From Palsa-1392 sp036490335 (GTDB lineage: Bacteria; Verrucomicrobiota; Verrucomicrobiia; Chthoniobacterales; UBA10450), in assembly GCA_036490335.1 (NCBI GenBank), contig DASXEB010000017.1, forward strand, positions 310,001 to 374,000: a stretch of 64,000 nucleotides of DNA, written 5' to 3'. Below are positions 59,672 to 64,000 of this stretch, in pieces. How positions within the stretch are numbered: the stretch's first letter is position 1; each line of letters starts with the position of its first letter. Under the pieces are notes generated by a model. That model saw nothing but the letters and a program-made list of their open reading frames with translations. It was not told the DNA's origin and ran no database searches. The position numbers were made by a program, and so were the translations under genes.

Positions 59672-60670
59672 ATGGCAAACATCGGCATCAACGGCTTCGG
59701 CCGCATCGGGCGCAACGTCCTTCGCGCCATGTCGCAGCAGCAGGTCGCGCAGGTCCGCGCGATCAACGATCTGACCGACACGCACACCCTCGCGCATCTC
59801 CTCAAGTGGGATAGCGTGCACGGAAAATTCAACGGCGAGATCGGCTACGACAACGAAAACATCATCGTTAGGGGACAGAAGATTAAAATTTTGAAAGAGC
59901 GCGATCCGGGCAAGTTGCCCTGGAAAGATCTCGGCGTGGATGTCGTCCTCGAATCGACCGGATTTTTCACGAGCCGCGAAAAAGCCGAGCTCCACATCAC
60001 GCAAGGCGGCGCGAAAAAAGTGCTGATCAGCGCGCCGGCGAAAAATCCTGACGCCACGATTTGTCTCGGGATTAACGACAAAATTTACGACGCCGCGAAG
60101 ATGAACATCATCTCGAACGCGAGTTGCACGACCAACTGTCTCGCGCCGCTCGCCCGCGTGCTGCACGAGACTTTCACGATCCTGAACGGCTTCATGAGCA
60201 CGATCCACAGTTACACGAACGACCAGCGGATTCTCGATTTGCCGCACGAGGATTTGCGGCGCGCGCGCGCGGCGGCGGTCAGCATCATCCCGTCGAGCAC
60301 CGGGGCGGCGAAAGCGATCGGCGAAGTGTTGCCCGCGCTCAAGGGCAAGCTGAACGGGGGCGCCTTTCGCGTCCCGACGCCGGACGGATCGGTCACCGAC
60401 TTCACCGTCATTCTGGAAAAAGAGGCGACCGTCGAGTCGATCAACGCCGCCTTCAAGAATGCGGCCAGCGACCCGAGCTACAAAGGAGTTTTGGAATTCA
60501 GCGACGAGCCGCTCGTCAGCCGCGACATCGTTGGCAATCCGCACTCCTGCATTTTCGACAGCGGCTTGACCATGTCGCAGGGCAAATTCGTCAAGGTCGT
60601 CGGCTGGTACGACAACGAATGGGGCTACAGCAATCGCTGCGTGCAAATGCTCGAGCTGATTTCCGCCTAA
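59672..60670 (+). CDS. gap: Glyceraldehyde-3-phosphate dehydrogenase
   Basis: A 332-residue NAD-dependent glycolytic enzyme. It starts MANIGINGFGRIGRNVLRAM (Rossmann). The catalytic Cys152 in ISNASCTTNCLAPL and His179 in STIHSYTNDQ are both present. Asp33 (INDLTD) in the NAD pocket indicates NAD rather than NADP. The C-terminus SGLTMSQGKFVKVVGWYDNEWGYSNR (read in parts) is typical. Its TAA stop lies in motif copy 60665. pgk follows after a 155-bp gap holding an inverted repeat. Confidence 0.97.
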   Translation: MANIGINGFGRIGRNVLRAMSQQQVAQVRAINDLTDTHTLAHLLKWDSVHGKFNGEIGYDNENIIVRGQKIKILKERDPGKLPWKDLGVDVVLESTGFFTSREKAELHITQGGAKKVLISAPAKNPDATICLGINDKIYDAAKMNIISNASCTTNCLAPLARVLHETFTILNGFMSTIHSYTNDQRILDLPHEDLRRARAAAVSIIPSSTGAAKAIGEVLPALKGKLNGGAFRVPTPDGSVTDFTVILEKEATVESINAAFKNAASDPSYKGVLEFSDEPLVSRDIVGNPHSCIFDSGLTMSQGKFVKVVGWYDNEWGYSNRCVQMLELISA

Positions 60671-60702
60671 CGAATCTCAACTTGCCTAACGATGCAGTCC
60701 AT

Positions 60703-60810
60703 TTGTCATCGTGAGCGATCGCGCAAGCGTTGCGTAGCTTCCGCCGGGAAACGGGAGATCAGTCGGACACTCGCGAGGTTCCTCGCTGTCAGCACGGCTC
60801 ACGATGACAA
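60703..60810. repeat. Repeat with 14-bp terminal inverted arms between gap and pgk
   Basis: TTGTCATCGTGAGC at 60703-60716 and its exact complement at 60797-60810 bracket 80 bp (GATCGCGCAAGCGTTGCGTAG and on to a GCGAGGTTCCTCGC stem). The layout is typical of small palindromic extragenic or MITE-like elements scattered through bacterial genomes; GTCATCGTGAGCG-type ends recur in such elements. It lies wholly between gap and pgk. It may fold into a hairpin on the gap-pgk transcript. Genome-wide copies would confirm it. Confidence 0.6.
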
Positions 60811-60825
60811 GTTCGGTTGCCAGTC

Positions 60826-62037
60826 ATGAGCAAACTTTCCATCCGCGATCTCGATGTGCGCGGAAAACGCGTGCTGGTGCGGGTTGATTTCAACGTGCCG
60901 GTCGAGGAACGCGACGGCAAAACCGTCATCACCGACGACACGCGCATGCGCGAAAGTTTGCCGACGATCAATTACCTCCGCGAACACGGAGCGCGGACGA
61001 TTCTGATGGCGCATTTCGGACGGCCGAAAGGCCAGCCTAACGAAAAGTATTCGCTCCGGCCGGTTGGCCTCGCGTTGCACGATCTGATCAATCATCCCGT
61101 CGCGTTCAGCCACGATTGCATCGGCGCGGATGCGGAAAAAATCGTCGCCGACATGAAGGATGGCGACGTCACGCTGCTCGAAAACGTTCGCTTTTACGCT
61201 GGCGAGGAGGCGAACGATTCCATGTTTGCCGAATCACTCGCGAAACTGAGCGACGGCCTTTACGTCAACGATGCATTCGGCGCCGCGCATCGCGCGCACG
61301 CTTCGACCGCGGGTGTGACGAAGTTCGTTAGGCAAGCCGCCATGGGTTTTCTGATGGAGAAGGAACTCAAATATCTCGATGAAGAACTGGCGCAACCGGC
61401 CAAGCCGTTCCTCGTCATCATGGGCGGCGCGAAAGTGTCGGACAAGATCGGCGTGATCAAGACGCTGATGGAAAAAGCCGACACGATTCTGATTTGCGGC
61501 GCGATGGCGAACACCTTCTTCAAAGCGCAAGGCATCCCGGTCGGCGCCAGCCGGGTCGAAGCCGACAAACTCGATCTCGCGCGCGAGCTGCTCGACCTCG
61601 CGGAGCAAAAACGGGTCAAACTTTTGCTTCCAATCGACGCGCTGGAGACGAACGAAATCAAAGCCGGCGCGAAAACGGAGATGACAAATCGCCTCACGCC
61701 TAACGACGGCGTTCGCGACGGCTGGCAGGCGGTCGATCTCGGTCCGCAGTCGATCGCGCTCTTCCAAAACGAAATCGCGAAGGCGAAAACAATTTTGTGG
61801 AATGGCCCTCCGGGAATTTTCGAGATCCCCGATTTTGCCGCGGGCACGCGTGCGATCGCGGAAGCGCTCGCGCAATCGCACGCCACCACGATCATCGGCG
61901 GCGGCGACTCGGTCACCGCGGTGAAACAAGCCGGCCTCGCCGACAAGATGACCTTCATCTCGACCGGCGGCGGCGCTTCGCTCGAGCTGATCGAAGGCAA
62001 AGAGCTGCCGGGCGTCGCCGGGCTGACCGACAAATAA
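60826..62037 (+). CDS. pgk: Phosphoglycerate kinase
   Basis: A 403-residue two-lobe glycolytic kinase. ATG 60826 (MSKLSIRDLDVRGKRVLVRV) is the family start; a TTG 9 bp upstream is unlikely. Conserved blocks are DFNVPVEERDGKTVITDDTR, HFGRPKG, LENVRFYAGEEAND, YVNDAFGAAHRAHAS and, late, TIIGGGDSVTAVKQAGLADK. Length is normal. It follows gap on the same strand. A variant-motif hairpin at 62052-62070 lies just after it. Confidence 0.97.
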   Translation: MSKLSIRDLDVRGKRVLVRVDFNVPVEERDGKTVITDDTRMRESLPTINYLREHGARTILMAHFGRPKGQPNEKYSLRPVGLALHDLINHPVAFSHDCIGADAEKIVADMKDGDVTLLENVRFYAGEEANDSMFAESLAKLSDGLYVNDAFGAAHRAHASTAGVTKFVRQAAMGFLMEKELKYLDEELAQPAKPFLVIMGGAKVSDKIGVIKTLMEKADTILICGAMANTFFKAQGIPVGASRVEADKLDLARELLDLAEQKRVKLLLPIDALETNEIKAGAKTEMTNRLTPNDGVRDGWQAVDLGPQSIALFQNEIAKAKTILWNGPPGIFEIPDFAAGTRAIAEALAQSHATTIIGGGDSVTAVKQAGLADKMTFISTGGGASLELIEGKELPGVAGLTDK

Positions 62038-62051
62038 TTTGCGCGAACTTT

Positions 62052-62070
62052 GCCTGACGATCGGTCAGGC
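62052..62070. terminator. Hairpin of the variant motif between pgk and the anti-sigma gene
   Basis: GCCTGAC at 62052-62058 pairs with GTCAGGC at 62064-62070 around GATCG. The left part reads GCCTGACGA, a one-base variant of the dispersed motif. It falls exactly between two convergent genes (its right arm includes the TGA stop of the minus-strand gene) and may end both. T-richness is poor. Confidence 0.5.
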
Positions 62071-62799
62071 GTTGGGAAGATATTTCTCGATCATTGTACG
62101 GCCGCCCTGAGTCGCGATCATGTAAATCTGATCGTCTTCCATCCAGGTCGCGGTCATCCATCCGTTTTCGTTGTCGAAAACCGGCTTGTCGCCCATTTTC
62201 AATTTCGGCATCGCCGCGCGGTTGACGACGAAAAGATGCGCGAGCCGATTTCCTTCGCGACGAAAACAAATGAGCGTGACCTCGTGACCGCGAAATGAAA
62301 GCACGCGGCAGCCGATCGGGTCGAGCGCGGCCAGTCGCGCGGGCACTTTCGCGGCCGGCGCATTTTTGTCGCTCAGCCAATTTCGAATCGCGCCCAGGTC
62401 GTGGCTTTCCATCGGCAACGGCGGCGCGAGCTGGATGAAGCTGGCCATTTCGCGCGCGTATTCGGCCGAGCCGACCGGCGCGGGCGCGCGCCAGAGACTA
62501 ACGAGTTCGGCGCTGAGAAAACCGAGCGCGGCAAAGGCCGCGAGGCCGAAAATCCAGCGCGCCTTGCCGGCGGCTTTTTTCGCGCCGCCTTCGGCGAGGA
62601 TGCGGGTTTTCAAGCCAAATGGCGCGGGCACGGATTCGATCTGCGCGGCGATCGCGCGGTCGAAAGCCTGCTCGTCGGCAAACCAGCGGCCCAGCTCCGG
62701 ATTGGCCGCGGCCATGCGCAAGGCCTCCGCGGTTTCGGGGTCGTTAGGCAATCCGGGCCGGTAATTTTGGAGAATCAGGCGCGCCTGCGTCTCATCCAT
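62065..62799 (-). CDS. Probable anti-sigma factor (membrane protein)
   Basis: A 244-residue protein with a soluble N-terminus (about 1-80, ETQARLILQNYRPGLPNDPE) and one membrane helix (KARWIFGLAAFAALGFLSAELV, about 78-100). The C-terminal extracytoplasmic part (about 105-244) has strands such as CRVLSFRGHEVTLICFRREG and HLFVVNRAAMPKLKMGDKP. It overlaps the ECF sigma gene upstream by 8 bp, the usual sigma/anti-sigma layout. The N-terminus lacks an HxxxCxxC zinc motif. Function inferred from context. Confidence 0.65.
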   Translation of the reverse strand: MDETQARLILQNYRPGLPNDPETAEALRMAAANPELGRWFADEQAFDRAIAAQIESVPAPFGLKTRILAEGGAKKAAGKARWIFGLAAFAALGFLSAELVSLWRAPAPVGSAEYAREMASFIQLAPPLPMESHDLGAIRNWLSDKNAPAAKVPARLAALDPIGCRVLSFRGHEVTLICFRREGNRLAHLFVVNRAAMPKLKMGDKPVFDNENGWMTATWMEDDQIYMIATQGGRTMIEKYLPNA

Positions 62800-63322
62800 G
62801 GCCTCGATCCTCCGGTTTGCTTTTCGTTAGGCGCACGTCGTCGGCGAGTGCGCGCCGAAGTTGTTCTTTCCCGCGCGAGATGCGGGACATGACGGTGCCG
62901 ATCGGGATTTCCAGAATCTCGGCGATTTCGCGATAGGAATGTTGCTGCAAATAAAAAAGTGTGAGCGGCGCGCGATACGCCTCCTCGAGCGCGAGGAGCG
63001 CGCGATGGACGGTGTCGGCATCGAGCTGATTGACGACGGACGCGGGAACGCTCTGCGCTTCGATCGCGGCGGCGCTGCTTTCCGGCTCGACGAAACGCTC
63101 CTGCTGCCGGCGGCGGCCGAGAAATTCGCGGTAGAGCGAAGTGAAAAGCCAGGTCTTCACTTTCGATTCGTCGCGCAGTTGGTGGCCTTTTTTTGCCCAG
63201 AGCAAAAAGGTCTGTTGGGTGAGATCGGCGGCGTCGGATTCCTTGCGGCTAAGTGAAAGCGCGAAGCGACAAAGCGGCATGTAAAAATCCTCGACCAGTT
63301 GTTCGAAATCGAGCGCCGCCAC
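62792..63322 (-). CDS. ECF-type RNA polymerase sigma factor
   Basis: A 176-residue ECF sigma factor. Region 2 (about 10-75) includes MPLCRFALSLSRKESDAADLTQQTF and KVKTWLFTSLYREFLGRRRQ. Region 4 (about 105-160) includes LEEAYRAPLTLFYLQQHSYREIAEILEIPIG and TVMSRISRGKEQLRRAL. This is a second, distinct ECF/anti-sigma unit in the window, not close to the pair at 31.5 kb in sequence. It should respond to an envelope signal via the downstream membrane protein. Confidence 0.92.
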   Translation of the reverse strand: MAALDFEQLVEDFYMPLCRFALSLSRKESDAADLTQQTFLLWAKKGHQLRDESKVKTWLFTSLYREFLGRRRQQERFVEPESSAAAIEAQSVPASVVNQLDADTVHRALLALEEAYRAPLTLFYLQQHSYREIAEILEIPIGTVMSRISRGKEQLRRALADDVRLTKSKPEDRGHG

Positions 63323-63441
63323 GTTGCGACCGTAATGGGATGCGGCCTCGCCGCCAGTAAAATCAAACCGCGCGGCGGCCTCTTTTCGAGACGTGCGAGG
63401 CGGGAAAGTCGCGACTTATTCCAGGCGGCGGAATCGCGCGA

Positions 63442-64000
63442 TCAATCGACCCAGTGGCCGCCGACGGAAGAAAGCGCAGGCAATTCGCCGGTCGAATAAT
63501 CGGTCTTGCCGATCGCGCCCCACATGCGCGTGCCGGTCGCGTCGCGCCAGAGCGCGCTCATACTTTCGCCGGTGTGACAGCCCCAGCTTTTGACGTAGGC
63601 GTTGCGGACGAAATCGCGGCGATTGATTTTGTGCAGCTCACTTTCGTGCAGCCAGGCTTTCGACGCGCTGTCGATCACGTTGCTGTAGTCGAAGAGAAAA
63701 CAGGCGCGGTTCGAGTGTCCGAAATATTCGAAGCCGGAAATTTTCAACTGACCGCGCGGCTGGCCGTTGTTGAGGTAATCAATCACATCCGGGCCATGCG
63801 AAAAATAAACGAGATGAAGATGAAACTTGTCCCGGATTGAGTTGATGTCCGAGATCAAATCCTGGTGTTCCTGCACACCGCGATCGACGTAGCCCGGTTT
63901 GTAAACCAGCCAGGTGATCATCTGATCGGGCCCGAGCTGCGCGCGCAATTGCTCCGTCCTCACCCGCGCCGAATGGATGAAATTGGCCCACCAATGATCG
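63442..64000 (-). CDS. Partial gene running off the right end; unknown function
   Basis: At least 186 codons; the true start lies beyond 64000. The frame stays open upstream of a GTG at 63963, through ARVRTEQL, to the window edge. No known family is recognised. Two blocks stand out: FEYFGHSNRACFLFDYSN (His) and VKSWGCHTGESMSALWR (Cys). Such a His then Cys arrangement is reminiscent of caspase-like clan CD peptidases, but that is only a guess. HLVYFSHGPDVIDYL is also conserved-looking. The C-terminus ends SSVGGHWVD. The upstream ECF gene is on the same strand 119 bp away. Confidence 0.6.
   Translation of the reverse strand, partial: DHWWANFIHSARVRTEQLRAQLGPDQMITWLVYKPGYVDRGVQEHQDLISDINSIRDKFHLHLVYFSHGPDVIDYLNNGQPRGQLKISGFEYFGHSNRACFLFDYSNVIDSASKAWLHESELHKINRRDFVRNAYVKSWGCHTGESMSALWRDATGTRMWGAIGKTDYSTGELPALSSVGGHWVD

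Overview
The window is about 65% GC by eye, densely coded on both strands, and reads as bacterial chromosome. The protein set suggests Verrucomicrobiota, possibly a soil Chthoniobacterales relative. It includes a DUF5069 protein, a GH63-like glucosidase, a prolyl oligopeptidase, a Ski2-like helicase, GlgC and a tiny basic gene ahead of a YacP-like NYN protein. This placement is an inference from family resemblance, with no marker phylogeny. There is no rRNA, prophage, insertion sequence or CRISPR array. Two RNA genes are visible: tRNA-Gly(GCC) and a probable 6S RNA.

Layout. 1-7.8 kb: accessory genes (haem peroxidase, dockerin-ended surface protein, DUF5069, prolyl oligopeptidase) and two repeat arrays. 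7.8-16 kb: second S9 peptidase, sulfotransferase fusion, GH63-like glucosidase and M20 amidohydrolase. 16-24.5 kb: LRR protein, a marR-mfp-rnd efflux operon and an ArnT-like glycosyltransferase. 24.7-31.5 kb: the nusA-infB-rbfA-nrnA-truB-ribF translation/RNA cluster, with a terminator-like leader before nusA. 31.5-36.4 kb: ECF sigma/anti-sigma pair, DUF6249-like membrane protein, tRNA-Gly, DoxX, FHA protein and CHASE2-adenylate cyclase. 36.6-41.9 kb: rplT, pheS, pheT, 6S RNA and carA. 42-46.9 kb: sucC, two VOC genes, sucD and citrate synthase (TCA cycle). 47-53.9 kb: glmS, glgC, a coiled-coil envelope protein, NYN protein, kbl and a 3D-domain lipoprotein. 54-64 kb: helicase, beta-propeller, agmatine deiminase, HMA protein, gap-pgk, a second ECF/anti-sigma pair and a gene running off the end.

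Two sequence-level patterns stand out. First, the 9-mer GCCTAACGA / TCGTTAGGC (8-mer core CCTAACGA) occurs about 100 times between 7.78 and 62.83 kb: 49 in one orientation and 51 in the other by hand count. About one copy would be expected from base composition. It lies inside genes, forms stop codons, abuts start codons, and sometimes forms inverted pairs. That is the behaviour of DNA-uptake sequences in Neisseriaceae and Pasteurellaceae, and I know of no such element described for this kind of bacterium. It is absent from the first 7.8 kb and from 15.2-20.1 kb. Second, four separate intergenic regions carry degenerate tandem arrays with an exact 21-bp period, each with its own consensus. Both patterns deserve genome-wide testing.
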